From positions 1 through 64,000 of the forward strand of contig NBMB01000002.1 of NCBI GenBank assembly GCA_002084765.1: a stretch of 64,000 bases of DNA, given 5' to 3'. Below are positions 36,478-44,775 of the stretch, piece after piece (positions within the stretch are counted from its first letter, which is position 1; each line of letters starts with the position of its first letter). The translations under genes and the position numbers were made by a program. The notes below the pieces were generated by a model. It saw nothing but the letters and a program-made list of their open reading frames with translations. It did no database searches and was not told the DNA's origin. This DNA is from Candidatus Cloacimonetes bacterium 4572_55. GTDB taxonomy: Bacteria; 4572-55.

Positions 36478-37134
36478 TCAAGCCTTTAATGTCAATCCCA
36501 GGCTCTGTTCGATGCGAGCTGTGATCTCGGAAATATCGCCGCTTCCATTGATCGAGACCAGGATGCCCTTGTCCCGATAATATTGGAGAAGAGGTTCTGT
36601 CTGACGATGGTAGACTTGCAGCCGATTTTTGACGGTTTCCACGCTGTCGTCGGGTCGCTGATAGGTATCTCCTCCGCACGCAGAACAACTACCGTCCGAT
36701 TTGGGGGGATTCCATTTGACATGATAGACCGCGCTGCACGTTGCGCATAACCGCCTGCCCGTAATCCGATCAATGATCTCGTCGTCAGCGACCTGAAAAT
36801 CAACCGCTTTCTGCAAAGGTTGATTCAAGCCGTCCAGCATCATACCCAACGCTTCCGCCTGCGGAATGGTGCGAGGGAAGCCGTCTAATAAAAAAGAGGC
36901 GTTTTCTATATCCCGCTCGATTTTTTTGCGAATCATGTTGATGATCAGATCGTCGGGAACTAAGTCGCCAGCTTTCATATAGCTTTTTGCTTTTTTACCG
37001 AGGTCGGTCTGATTTTTCACTTCTTCTCTCAACATATCGCCACTTGCGATGTAGGTCCCGCCGGTTCTTTCCACAACATGCTTGGCTTGCGTGCCTTTTC
37101 CGCAGCCCGGAGGTCCCAAAAATAGCAATCTCAT
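36478..37134 (-). CDS. adk: Adenylate kinase with zinc-binding lid
   Basis: Catalyses ATP + AMP to 2 ADP. The 218-residue long-lid form has P-loop GPPGCGKGTQA (7-17), LLDGFPRTIPQA, DRITGRRLC and a lid with four cysteines (130, 133, 150, 153) placed to bind zinc, as in Gram-positive and many FCB enzymes. GGAG precedes the ATG by 7 bases. The leader contains an eleven-copy 9-bp tandem repeat (37168-37273), starting about 34 bases upstream. A carbamoyltransferase gene follows. Confidence 0.97.
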   Translation of the reverse strand: MRLLFLGPPGCGKGTQAKHVVERTGGTYIASGDMLREEVKNQTDLGKKAKSYMKAGDLVPDDLIINMIRKKIERDIENASFLLDGFPRTIPQAEALGMMLDGLNQPLQKAVDFQVADDEIIDRITGRRLCATCSAVYHVKWNPPKSDGSCSACGGDTYQRPDDSVETVKNRLQVYHRQTEPLLQYYRDKGILVSINGSGDISEITARIEQSLGLTLKA

Positions 37135-37167
37135 CGTCGTCTCCGATCCTTTTTGTTATCATAGTAT

Positions 37168-37273
37168 CCGCAGATTTTACAGATTTTACAGATTTTACAG
37201 ATTTTACAGATTTTACAGATTTTACAGATTTTACAGATTTTACAGATTTTACAGATTTTACAGATTTTACAGA
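37168..37273 (-). repeat. Tandem 9-bp repeat, about 11 copies, upstream of adk
   Basis: The plus strand shows CAGATTTTA repeated eleven times without error from 37171 plus a partial copy to 37273, preceded by TCCG. Read on the minus strand, the units (TAAAATCTG) end in AATCTGCGGA, so it is an expanded member of the dispersed repeat family, sense to adk. Confidence 0.95.
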
Positions 37274-37358
37274 ATAGCGCGCTTAATATAACTTATTTTG
37301 ACGATTCAGTCAAAGATAAAACTCCGCTCCTGTCATTTTTATATCTGGGTTAGGGACA

Positions 37359-37395
37359 AGGCGAGACCGTGGATGGATCGTCCACCGCCTCGCCT
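37359..37395 (-). terminator. Hairpin downstream of OPT transporter gene
   Basis: AGGCGAG (37359-37365) pairs with CTCGCCT (37389-37395); an inner GTGGA/TCCAC stem strengthens it. It lies 22 bases after the OPT stop. No T-run follows on the minus strand, so termination is uncertain. Confidence 0.5.
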
Positions 37396-37416
37396 ACTGG
37401 GTTAAATTATGGCAGA

Positions 37417-39420
37417 TTATTCTAATTTTTTTGGCTTTTTGCTGAAGAAAATCAAGGTCGATGATAGCAGTAAAAACAGAAAAAAGGAGAATCCGTCGCC
37501 TAAGCGTAACGACTCCGGCAGCTCAAAGTTGACCCATTGAATTATTTGGACAAACCCCGCGGCGATTATACCAAAAAATCCGCTATCTGCCAAACTTTCA
37601 ACGGGAATTTCCTGAATTGCGACATGGATTGCCAGTGCCACGCCCATCAGTCCCTCTCCCGCTATCAAGCCGGAGCTGTATAATATCCCGCGTTCGGTTT
37701 TCTCTTTTCGTTCGGTTTTCTCTGGCGTTCTTTTCTCGACAAAAAAGCGGATTAACCCGCCGATCATAATCGGGACGCTGAGGTGGATCGGGAGATATAA
37801 GCCGACTGCAAAAGGCAGTGAGGCAATACCGAGCATTTCCACGGTCAATCCGGTGATCATACCGATAAAGACCAGGGGCCAGGGGAGGTTTCCCTCCATA
37901 ATTCCCTCGATCACCAGCTTCATCAGAGTGGCTTGCGGAGCCGCAAGTTCTCTGGAACCGAATCCGTAGGCGTGATTCAGGATAACCAATACCCATCCCA
38001 CGACTAAGGCTGAGACCACGACCGCTATCAGTTCGCCGATCTGTTGCAAGCGAGGCGTTGCGCCCACGAGAAACCCAGTCTTTAGGTCCTGCGACGTGTC
38101 TCCCGCTATCGCCGCGGCAATGCAGACCACCGCGCCGACGCTCAGTGCTCCGATCATACCTTCTATTCCAGAAAATCCCATGCCCTTCAGAATAATTGTA
38201 GTCAGCAATAGGGTGGCGATAGTCATACCGGAAATAGGATTTGAGGAGCTTCCCACGATTCCCACCAATCGGGATGAAACTGTGACAAAGAAGAACCCAA
38301 ATACCGTTACCAAGATGGCACCGACTACGCCTACAGGAATCAAATCGGTCATGGCAATGATCACGATCAGTACAGCCGTGGCGACCATCACAAACGCGAT
38401 CGGGAGGTCGTGATCGGTTCGCTTGACAGAGTCGTCCGATCCGATCCCAGATGTTAATCCGCCCATTGCGCCTTTGAACGCCTTGAGGATCGTTGGGATC
38501 GACTTGACCAGGCTGATAAACCCGCCCATCGCCACCGCGCCGGCTCCGATATAGCGTATGTAAGAATTCCATATCCCTCCAGCGCCGAGACTGCTTATTG
38601 GCTCGGTTGCCGGATAAATTGGCTGGTCGATAAACCCTCCGAGATAGGAAATAAATGGGATAAAACCCAGCCACCCCAATACCGCGCCGGACAGCATGTA
38701 CGAGCTGATCTGAGGTCCGATGATATACCCTACGCCGGTCAAAGCCGGGAGCAGCTCTGCGCCGACCACTGCATTTTTGATATTACCCAAAGGGAGCAGG
38801 GTCTCTACTTCGTCATGAATCCACTTCATGCCGCCTGTCAAAAAATTGAATATCCCGCCTACGGCAAGTCCGCCGAAGACCAGCCGAGCTCCCGATCCGC
38901 CAACTTCTCCTGCGACCAGCACTTCCGCGCACGCGGTTCCTTCTGGATAGGGCAGTTTTCCATGTTCCTTGACGATCAGGTAGCGGCGAAGAATGATCAT
39001 CATCAGCACGCCGAGCAGTCCGCCGATCATGGAGATAATTGTTATCCTGACCAGACTGGGTCGATCCGCCCATAGAAATAACGCTGGTAAGGTAAAGATG
39101 ACACCCGCGGCTAACGATTCGCCAGCGGAGCCAAGTGTCTGAACCATATTGTTTTCCAGAATCGAGTCCCGGCGCATAATCCCGCGAATAATCGCCATAG
39201 AGATCACAGCCGCGGGAATCGACGCGCTGACTGTCATGCCGACTTTCAGCCCGAGATACGCGTTAGCCGCGCCGAATATAATCGCCAATCCGATACCAAC
39301 GAAGATAGCGACCCATGTGAATTCCTTAGGAGATTTCTCCGGCGGAATATAAGGCACGTACTCCTCTCCCGGCAGATCGCCATAAGCGCCTTCGGGCAGA
39401 CCTATTTTTTTATTTTCCAT
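37417..39420 (-). CDS. OPT-family oligopeptide transporter
   Basis: A 667-residue inner-membrane protein with about 15 hydrophobic segments. The N-terminus is cytoplasmic with an EYVPYIPPEKSPKEFTW lead-in seen in bacterial OPT members, then AYLGLKVGMTVSASIPAAVI and IQTLGSAGE-like VQTLGSAGESLAAG blocks, KLPYPEGTACAEVLVAG, and a late QIQW-type end. These blocks define the OPT superfamily, proton-coupled importers of peptides or metal chelates. AAGGAAGGGG precedes the ATG. It is the first gene before adk on the minus strand but the 282-base gap with hairpin and repeat suggests separate transcripts. Confidence 0.92.
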   Translation of the reverse strand: MENKKIGLPEGAYGDLPGEEYVPYIPPEKSPKEFTWVAIFVGIGLAIIFGAANAYLGLKVGMTVSASIPAAVISMAIIRGIMRRDSILENNMVQTLGSAGESLAAGVIFTLPALFLWADRPSLVRITIISMIGGLLGVLMMIILRRYLIVKEHGKLPYPEGTACAEVLVAGEVGGSGARLVFGGLAVGGIFNFLTGGMKWIHDEVETLLPLGNIKNAVVGAELLPALTGVGYIIGPQISSYMLSGAVLGWLGFIPFISYLGGFIDQPIYPATEPISSLGAGGIWNSYIRYIGAGAVAMGGFISLVKSIPTILKAFKGAMGGLTSGIGSDDSVKRTDHDLPIAFVMVATAVLIVIIAMTDLIPVGVVGAILVTVFGFFFVTVSSRLVGIVGSSSNPISGMTIATLLLTTIILKGMGFSGIEGMIGALSVGAVVCIAAAIAGDTSQDLKTGFLVGATPRLQQIGELIAVVVSALVVGWVLVILNHAYGFGSRELAAPQATLMKLVIEGIMEGNLPWPLVFIGMITGLTVEMLGIASLPFAVGLYLPIHLSVPIMIGGLIRFFVEKRTPEKTERKEKTERGILYSSGLIAGEGLMGVALAIHVAIQEIPVESLADSGFFGIIAAGFVQIIQWVNFELPESLRLGDGFSFFLFLLLSSTLIFFSKKPKKLE

Positions 39421-39779
39421 TCCCCTTCCTTTTTTTAATTATAATTTTTAATTATAATTTTTAATTACAAAAAATATAAATTAAAAGTTTTTAATTATGA
39501 AATTATTTTATATCAACAAACTCAAAATTTTCGTGCATTTTTATCAAAATAATCAATTTATTTCTGTAGTCAATTATTTTGTATTTTTTTAGGGAGAAGA
39601 TTTCGTAAAACAAAAAAGCCCCTTTCATATAAAAGTGTATGAAAGGGACTTCTTTTACGGAACTCTTCCCGCTGAGTTAAAAAATTGTTTTCCAAGCTTA
39701 ACTTCAAGTCGCAGGGAGTCTAAATAGTTTTGATGAAATTCAAGACGCTACTTTTCAAAAAGATGGCGTCTCTGAACTG
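39421..39779. other. Intergenic region with terminator, no gene
   Basis: The stretch is very AT-rich with short TTTTTAATTATAA repeats at 39433-39500, likely the OPT promoter area. A strong minus-strand terminator for the TPR/winged-helix gene lies at 39604-39650. Nothing else is recognised. Confidence 0.6.
39604..39650 (-). terminator. Rho-independent terminator of the TPR/winged-helix gene
   Basis: On the minus strand GTCCCTTTCATA pairs with TATGAAAGGGGC, and the stem is followed by TTTTTTG TTT. It lies about 130 bases after the stop codon. Confidence 0.85.
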
Positions 39780-41363
39780 CTATTCCTCCGGCAAGTCAAG
39801 AGGGCATACATCCGGACAAAGCCGATAGCGCGCTCCCTTGGAGTGACCTCTCATTTTTATAACCTTGTTATCAAGCAAAATTTTCAGATGTTGCGTGGCG
39901 GTGGTCCATGCAAACCCCAGGTAGGTATAATGCCTGTTCTTAAACCACTCTCCATGCAGGGTGGACAACATTTTGGCAATCTGATCAGGAAGAATGCGCC
40001 CTTCTTTTGCGGCGACCTCTTCCAACCGAGTGCGCAAAGTTTTATATAGATAATCCGAATAGTGTTCAGAGCCGATATCCACACGATATTTGTCATTCGT
40101 CGTGGTTTTCCCCCAGTTGGCGAGCTTATCATCTTCCGGGGCATCCCACATCCGCTGGGTAAGTTTTTCGTACATCTCGAAGACTTCCGAGATTTGTTTC
40201 TGGTCTTCCTTAGTCCGTTTCGATTTGGAGATGTCTTTCACGCATCTATAACTCTTCCCAATGGCTTCAAAAGCCGCGCAAAAATGACCCCGATCCCGTT
40301 CTAAGACCGCCACATTATACCAAAGGTTATACTCCAGCCGGCTATCCTGCAACTTTTTCGCGATTTCTATCCCCTGTTGATAAAGAGTTCGACAAGCTGT
40401 ATAAGCCTGCTCCGCCTCGTCCAACAATCCCTGAGATTTTTTATAATTTCCAAACTGCCGATACGGGGAAGCGCATATTTTTAATCGGTCGCCCAGAATC
40501 GAATGATCGAGAATATAGCGGCTGACCTCAAGGGCTTTCTTCGCATAGAGCAGAGCCCTTTCTCTCTCTTCATCTCTATCGATACGATTATAAGACTCGG
40601 CGATATTTGTCAACAATTTGGCAAAGGCTTCCACGTCGTGCCGCTCATAAGCAATATGCAATGCTTTTTTGTAATGCTCAATTGCCTTATAAAGATCGTT
40701 GGCATATCGGGCGACAATACCCTGTCCCTTTTCATACTCTATCCGGTTGATCTCATCATTCGGATTCTGACCCAGGGCTTTGTCCAGAAAATTTCGGCTT
40801 TCCTCCAAGTCGTTAAGACCTGCGGGACGATATCTCACCTCTGCTTGACCATACCAACTATCAATAAAGGTCTGCTCCACATTGGTGTTGATAGCGTGTT
40901 GGAATGTGCTTTCAGCCAGCACATATTCTCTTAATTTAATGTAACAGGTTCCGATTAAATTATAGGCGTATGAACGAATAAGCCGATTATGACCCGACAA
41001 ATCCACCACATTATTCAAATGTTGAACAGCCTCTTTATGATCGCCTCTTTTATGCTTGATCAAACCGAGCAAATAATCGCAGAACATCATTTTCTTTTTA
41101 TCTGTCTGCGGCTCTGAAATAGCGTCGATCGCTTTATCAAAATCCTCTTGAAGGAGATAAAGCAATGATTGAATCAATCTCATCTCAAAAGAAGTATGTT
41201 GAGATAGAGTGTCACAGACAAAATCCAGCCTGTACATGTTAAAAGATTTTATAGAAAGCTCTTCTGTAATCAATTGATGAGCAGCTGCGATCAAATCAAT
41301 TTTCGAGCCAGAAAGAATTTTAATCAAATCGATAGGTTTCCGACGCTTCTTGGTCACAGGCAT
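39780..41363 (-). CDS. TPR protein with C-terminal winged-helix-like domain
   Basis: A 527-residue cytoplasmic protein. Residues about 50-370 form TPR-like helix pairs (RSYAYNLIGTCYIKLREYVLAESTFQHAI, YKAIEHYKKALHIAYERHD, ERALLYAKKALEVSRYIL). The last 90 residues (ILPDQIAKMLSTL, YLGFAWTTATQHLKILLDNKVIKMRG, ARYRLCP) look like a winged helix-turn-helix with a basic wing. The basic N-terminus is TKKRRKP. The plan suggests a ligand- or partner-sensing transcription regulator. It is transcribed away from a sigma-54 activator gene that lacks its own sensor domain, with a 364-base shared spacer, so the two may work together. GGGGG precedes the ATG. No family name is known to me. Confidence 0.65.
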   Translation of the reverse strand: MPVTKKRRKPIDLIKILSGSKIDLIAAAHQLITEELSIKSFNMYRLDFVCDTLSQHTSFEMRLIQSLLYLLQEDFDKAIDAISEPQTDKKKMMFCDYLLGLIKHKRGDHKEAVQHLNNVVDLSGHNRLIRSYAYNLIGTCYIKLREYVLAESTFQHAINTNVEQTFIDSWYGQAEVRYRPAGLNDLEESRNFLDKALGQNPNDEINRIEYEKGQGIVARYANDLYKAIEHYKKALHIAYERHDVEAFAKLLTNIAESYNRIDRDEERERALLYAKKALEVSRYILDHSILGDRLKICASPYRQFGNYKKSQGLLDEAEQAYTACRTLYQQGIEIAKKLQDSRLEYNLWYNVAVLERDRGHFCAAFEAIGKSYRCVKDISKSKRTKEDQKQISEVFEMYEKLTQRMWDAPEDDKLANWGKTTTNDKYRVDIGSEHYSDYLYKTLRTRLEEVAAKEGRILPDQIAKMLSTLHGEWFKNRHYTYLGFAWTTATQHLKILLDNKVIKMRGHSKGARYRLCPDVCPLDLPEE

Positions 41364-41727
41364 TTAGTCCCCCTTAGTTTTTTCGTAATTTCCCCATAAA
41401 ATAAAAAATAGCATAAATAACATTATAAACAACGCCTGTTAATTTGTCAACATTTAAATTAAATTTATATGAAAAATTATGCAGAATAAAAGGAATTTAA
41501 AATTATAAGATAGATTTTGCAATATAGGAAAAATTTTTCTTGAAATAATTTCTATTTTTTTATTATATATGAAAAGTGATGATTGTGCATGGAAAATTTT
41601 TTATAGATGCCGCGGTATTGAAGATAAATGCGCATAAATAGAAATATAAATGGAAATAAATGAATATAGATGTAATAGTATTCATAATGTTCATAGCGAA
41701 ATTTTTTTTTTTGAAAGGAGTTTCTTT
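41364..41727. other. AT-rich divergent spacer between TPR regulator and sigma-54 activator
   Basis: These 364 bases are extremely AT-rich and contain the promoters of both genes. I found no -24/-12 element here. The segment 41585-41660 has the frame of a possible N-terminal extension of the activator (from 41650), rejected because AAAGGAG sits just before ATG 41728. Confidence 0.5.
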
Positions 41728-42699
41728 ATGTCTAAAAATCAATCGAGAGATGAGCAGAAGTTCATAGCCGAGCACCCTAAAATGAAAAAATTGCTTGAGC
41801 AGGTGGAAAAAGCGGCAAAAAGTCGCGCCACAGTCTATCTTTATGGGGAAACAGGAACTGGAAAAGAGGTGATCGCCAAAGAAATACATACGTTGAGCGG
41901 CTGCAAAGGAAAATTTGTTGCAGTAAATTGCGCTTCCATACCGGAAAATTTGGTGGAGAGTATGCTTTTTGGTCATAAAAAAGGTGCTTTTACCACCGCT
42001 TTTCAAGATCAAAAAGGGAAATTCGAGGAGGCGGAGAACGGAACAATTTTTTTGGACGAGATTACCGAGATTCCAAAAGCAGCCCAACCCGATTTGTTGA
42101 GGGTAACTCAGGAAAAAGAAATTACTCCAGTCGGGAGTAATAAGGTTATTAAAGTGAATGCGCGCATTATTACCGCGACAAACAAAGACCTCTTAGATGA
42201 AGTCGAAAAGGGTGAATTCCGTAAGGACCTCTACTATCGCCTGAATGTGATCCGGCTAAATATTCCACTTCTCCGAGAACGAAAATGCGATCTTGAGGTG
42301 CTTGCTAAATTGCTTCTGGAAAAATTTGCCAGGGAGGAGAATAAAAAGACGATGACGTTTTCAGAAGATGCTATTTCCATACTGATGTCTTACGAATGGC
42401 CGGGCAACGTTCGAGAATTGGAGAATGTGATCCTGCGCGCGGTGGTGATGGCGGATGATGATACCACAACTCTTAGAAAAAACGATCTTTTTCCTGAAAG
42501 AATACCAGATTCAAGCCCTCCCCCAATCCAGGCGGTTGAAGATAGCTCGAAATCTCTCCAGGAAAAGGTGAACGTTTTGGAAAAATTCGAGGTGGGGAAA
42601 TCTCTTTCCAAGCACAAATGGGTAAAGGTAAGGGTGTGCAAAGAGCTTGATATTACCCGCCCTCGATTGGATCGTTTGATAAAAAAGCATAAGTTTTAA
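41728..42699 (+). CDS. Minimal sigma-54-dependent activator with altered GAFTGA loop
   Basis: AAA+ bacterial enhancer-binding protein of 323 residues: no receiver, GAF or PAS domain, only the AAA+ domain and a DNA-binding tail. Walker A GETGTGKE (40-47), Walker B TIFLDE (106-111), sensor I ATN (150-152) and the arginine-finger segment FRKDLYYRLN (164-173) are present. The sigma-54 contact loop reads GAFTTA (86-91) instead of GAFTGA. The tail (VRVCKELDITRPRLDRLIKKHKF) is a Fis-type helix-turn-helix. Plan and size are PspF-like, so activity is probably set by a partner; the divergent TPR protein is a candidate. Start fixed by AAAGGAG at 41714-41720. Confidence 0.92.
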   Translation: MSKNQSRDEQKFIAEHPKMKKLLEQVEKAAKSRATVYLYGETGTGKEVIAKEIHTLSGCKGKFVAVNCASIPENLVESMLFGHKKGAFTTAFQDQKGKFEEAENGTIFLDEITEIPKAAQPDLLRVTQEKEITPVGSNKVIKVNARIITATNKDLLDEVEKGEFRKDLYYRLNVIRLNIPLLRERKCDLEVLAKLLLEKFAREENKKTMTFSEDAISILMSYEWPGNVRELENVILRAVVMADDDTTTLRKNDLFPERIPDSSPPPIQAVEDSSKSLQEKVNVLEKFEVGKSLSKHKWVKVRVCKELDITRPRLDRLIKKHKF

Positions 42700-42701
42700 A
42701 A

Positions 42702-42778
42702 ATGAAACGCGCTTTTTATAAATTGTTTAAATTGATAGTACTCAACAAATTAAATAATGATTTATAAGCGCGTTTCAT
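42702..42778. terminator. Long imperfect inverted repeat after the activator gene
   Basis: ATGAAACGCGCTT with a TATAAAT extension (42702-42723) pairs with ATTTATAAGCGCGTTTCAT (42760-42778) around an AT-rich 36-base loop. It lies just after the activator stop and before the convergent bactofilin gene. It may be a bidirectional terminator, or a small inverted-repeat element. Confidence 0.55.
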
Positions 42779-42822
42779 CTGGTTTTCAATTTTTTCTGCG
42801 ACGGATACTGACTTCAGGTCGG

Positions 42823-43212
42823 TTATTTCCTACCTCTGCTGTCTGCCGAATGCGCGGAGAGGGATTTGGTGCTGCCTGAGGGAATCATGTGAGAGCGTCC
42901 TTCAAATATCGCGCCCTCCTTAATATCGATGACGCGGGCCGTGACGTCTCCGATAAGCTTTCCGCTCGGATGGATGGAGAGTTTACTTTTTGCTTTGATA
43001 TTACCGGTTACTTTTCCTTCGATAATAATGTTGGTCACCTCAATATCCGCTTCTACTACGCCGGTCCCGCCGACAAAGACGTTACCGTTCAGAATGATCA
43101 AGCCTTTTAGAAAACCTTCGATTTTTATATTCTCATTTCCGCTTATCTCGCCGTTAATCGAGACGTTTTTGCTCAATAGCGAGGTTGAATCGGCAGCGGA
43201 TGTGGTTGCCAT
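42823..43212 (-). CDS. Bactofilin family protein
   Basis: A 129-residue polymer-forming cytoskeletal protein. The core is a right-handed beta-helix with the usual six-residue-periodic Gly/Val/Ile pattern (ISINGEISGNENIKIEGFLKG, VVEADIEVTNIIIEGKVTGNI, KLIGDVTARVIDIKEGAIFEG) between short disordered ends. Bactofilins form nucleotide-free filaments that position envelope enzymes, pili or polarity proteins. A second bactofilin gene lies 170 bases upstream on the same strand, and a pilin gene follows further upstream. AAGGAG precedes the ATG. No M23 peptidase gene, a frequent partner, is next to it. Confidence 0.92.
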   Translation of the reverse strand: MATTSAADSTSLLSKNVSINGEISGNENIKIEGFLKGLIILNGNVFVGGTGVVEADIEVTNIIIEGKVTGNIKAKSKLSIHPSGKLIGDVTARVIDIKEGAIFEGRSHMIPSGSTKSLSAHSADSRGRK

Positions 43213-43382
43213 GTCATACTCCTTAATTTATAATCCTTAAATCATAACTCATAAACAATGATAAAGAGGATAGCGACGAGTCACACAGATAGCTGATTTG
43301 CATATTCTCATCGCAGAACAGCGTTATGCGTTACGGCTCCGACATGTATATCACTATTCAATATTTTGAAATAGGGATAGGT

Positions 43383-43847
43383 CTATCTTTTTTTCCCCGA
43401 TTGCCCGCCGCCCTGTTTAGATGAGGGAGGCAGCGAATAAGTTTGCGAAGCCTCGGGCGGCACCTTCATTTTCATTTCTCCGTTGAACAGTGCTCCCTCT
43501 TTCACCGAAAGTTTGGGGGTATCTATCGTGCCTTTCACGTTCGATGTCTGGTCCAGATGAAGTCTGGTTTTGGCGTTCAGCTTACCTACCACTGAGCCGC
43601 TGACCGAGATCAGTTCCGCTGTGATCTCACCCTTTATCCGCGCGGTCTTGCCTACCATCAAACCGCTCTTCAGATTGATGTCTCCTTCATGCTGACCGAA
43701 CAGTTGAATATCGTCTCCACCGCTGATTATGCCTTTTATTGTGAGATTTTTCCCCAACACTGTGGTGCCTTTTTGCGCCGAGGTCGCTTGTTTCTTGGTC
43801 ACAAATGAGCTGGATGCGTCATCTTTTTTCTTACCAAAAAGAGCCAT
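43383..43847 (-). CDS. Bactofilin family protein, second copy
   Basis: A 154-residue bactofilin. ATG 43847 (MALFGKKKDDASS) is preferred over 43901: GGAAAGG lies before it and the extra residues do not look native. The amphipathic/basic MALFGKKK start may touch the membrane. The beta-helix core (LTIKGIISGGDDIQLFGQHEG, ARIKGEITAELISVSGSVVG, VKGTIDTPKLSVKEGALFNG) is intact; the tail is Pro/Ser/Gln-rich and ends GGGQSGKKR. It differs enough from its neighbour to suggest an old duplication and separate roles. Confidence 0.92.
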   Translation of the reverse strand: MALFGKKKDDASSSFVTKKQATSAQKGTTVLGKNLTIKGIISGGDDIQLFGQHEGDINLKSGLMVGKTARIKGEITAELISVSGSVVGKLNAKTRLHLDQTSNVKGTIDTPKLSVKEGALFNGEMKMKVPPEASQTYSLPPSSKQGGGQSGKKR

Positions 43848-44071
43848 TGAAATATCCTTTCCAAGCAATTTTTTAACCAATCTATGCGGACAATCCGCCA
43901 AGGTACAATTCGATTCCTTCCAAATTTTTTATCCCAGCCGTTTATCCCAATCGATTTCTTCAGCCGAGAGTCCAATCCTTTACGATAGCGATAGACAATT
44001 GTTCCATAACGCGTGGAAAAGCGGGCAACCCGCTTTCTGATAAGTGTGCTATTCTTTTCTCTGTGATAAAA

Positions 44072-44112
44072 CAAAAAAAGGGTGTGACGAAGAAAAGTTC
44101 TTCATCACACCC
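44072..44112 (-). terminator. Rho-independent terminator of the pilin gene
   Basis: GGGTGTGATGAAGAA pairs with TTCTTCGTCACACCC on the minus strand (one G-T type mismatch) and is followed by seven Ts. It lies 25 bases after the pilin stop codon. The strong stem fits a highly expressed single-gene transcript. Confidence 0.88.
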
Positions 44113-44137
44113 GATTCGGTATTAAACCGATGTGGAA

Positions 44138-44545
44138 TTAGTTCTCGTTTGTAAGGGTGAATATGTTGCCATCCGCGTCCTGCAGAATTGCCTCTTTACC
44201 GAAACCGGTGATGCTGTAGCTCAGGGAGCCATAGTTATCATGGTCATAGCCCACATCTCCTGCGATCGTCGCCACATTGGCGACAAGACCGGCAGCACTG
44301 GAGTTAAACGGGTTGCTGACATCCACAGCCAAAAGAGTTAAATCAGAGTCCGCCGCATAGTTTCCGACCTGCTTCACGGCATAGTCCTCAACAGCGAGTT
44401 GCACGGTGTGCATGTTGGACTTGACGCTTCCTTCTTTGGCACGATCTTGCATGCTGATAAAGTTCGGAATCGCAATCGCCGCCAAAATACCGATAATCAC
44501 TACAACGATCATCAGCTCAATTAGTGTAAAACCTTTCTTATTCAT
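44138..44545 (-). CDS. Type IV pilin-like major pilin (PilA type)
   Basis: A 135-residue prepilin. The leader MNKKG is cut before Phe, then FTLIELMIVVVIIGILAAIAIPNF gives the class III signal: Glu at position +5 and the long hydrophobic helix. The C-terminal head domain is short and acidic, without the usual disulfide Cys pair. Such pilins build type IV pili for twitching, adhesion or DNA uptake. AAGGAGG precedes the ATG. A near-consensus sigma-54 promoter is 66-80 bases upstream and a strong terminator follows, so it is a single-gene unit. No pilus assembly genes (pilB, pilC, pilT) lie in the window. Confidence 0.95.
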   Translation of the reverse strand: MNKKGFTLIELMIVVVIIGILAAIAIPNFISMQDRAKEGSVKSNMHTVQLAVEDYAVKQVGNYAADSDLTLLAVDVSNPFNSSAAGLVANVATIAGDVGYDHDNYGSLSYSITGFGKEAILQDADGNIFTLTNEN

Positions 44546-44610
44546 TAGTATCCTCCTTTTGAATAAGAGTCAAAAAAAATCAGTTTCTCAATTAGACAAT
44601 AAAAGTATTC

Positions 44611-44625
44611 GCAATGATTGTGCCA
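44611..44625 (-). promoter_or_regulatory. Sigma-54 (-24/-12) promoter of the pilin gene
   Basis: On the minus strand the sequence reads TTGGCACAATCATTGCGA. TGGCAC and TTGC are in the exact spacing of the -24/-12 consensus (15 bases from T to C). Transcription would begin near 44600, giving a leader of about 55 bases to the pilin ATG at 44545. It is the only such match I found outside coding sequence. Confidence 0.85.
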
Positions 44626-44775
44626 AATAATTGAAAAAATAAAAATATATTGTAACCTATTCAATATGAATAGGTTAAGTTGGCTATAGGATTTATACGT
44701 AAAAGATGAGTGTCAGAAAAGTTATTGCAGAATGCAAGATGTATTGCAAAATGCAAGATAAATGCGCGGTTTTGA

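Noticed and set aside
37168-37273. CRISPR array
   Set aside because: Units are 9 bp with no spacers and no cas genes are in the window.
36987-37291. Frames with repeated Thr-Asp-Phe or Phe-Tyr-Arg
   Set aside because: They are translations of the 9-bp array and the adk antisense strand, not proteins.
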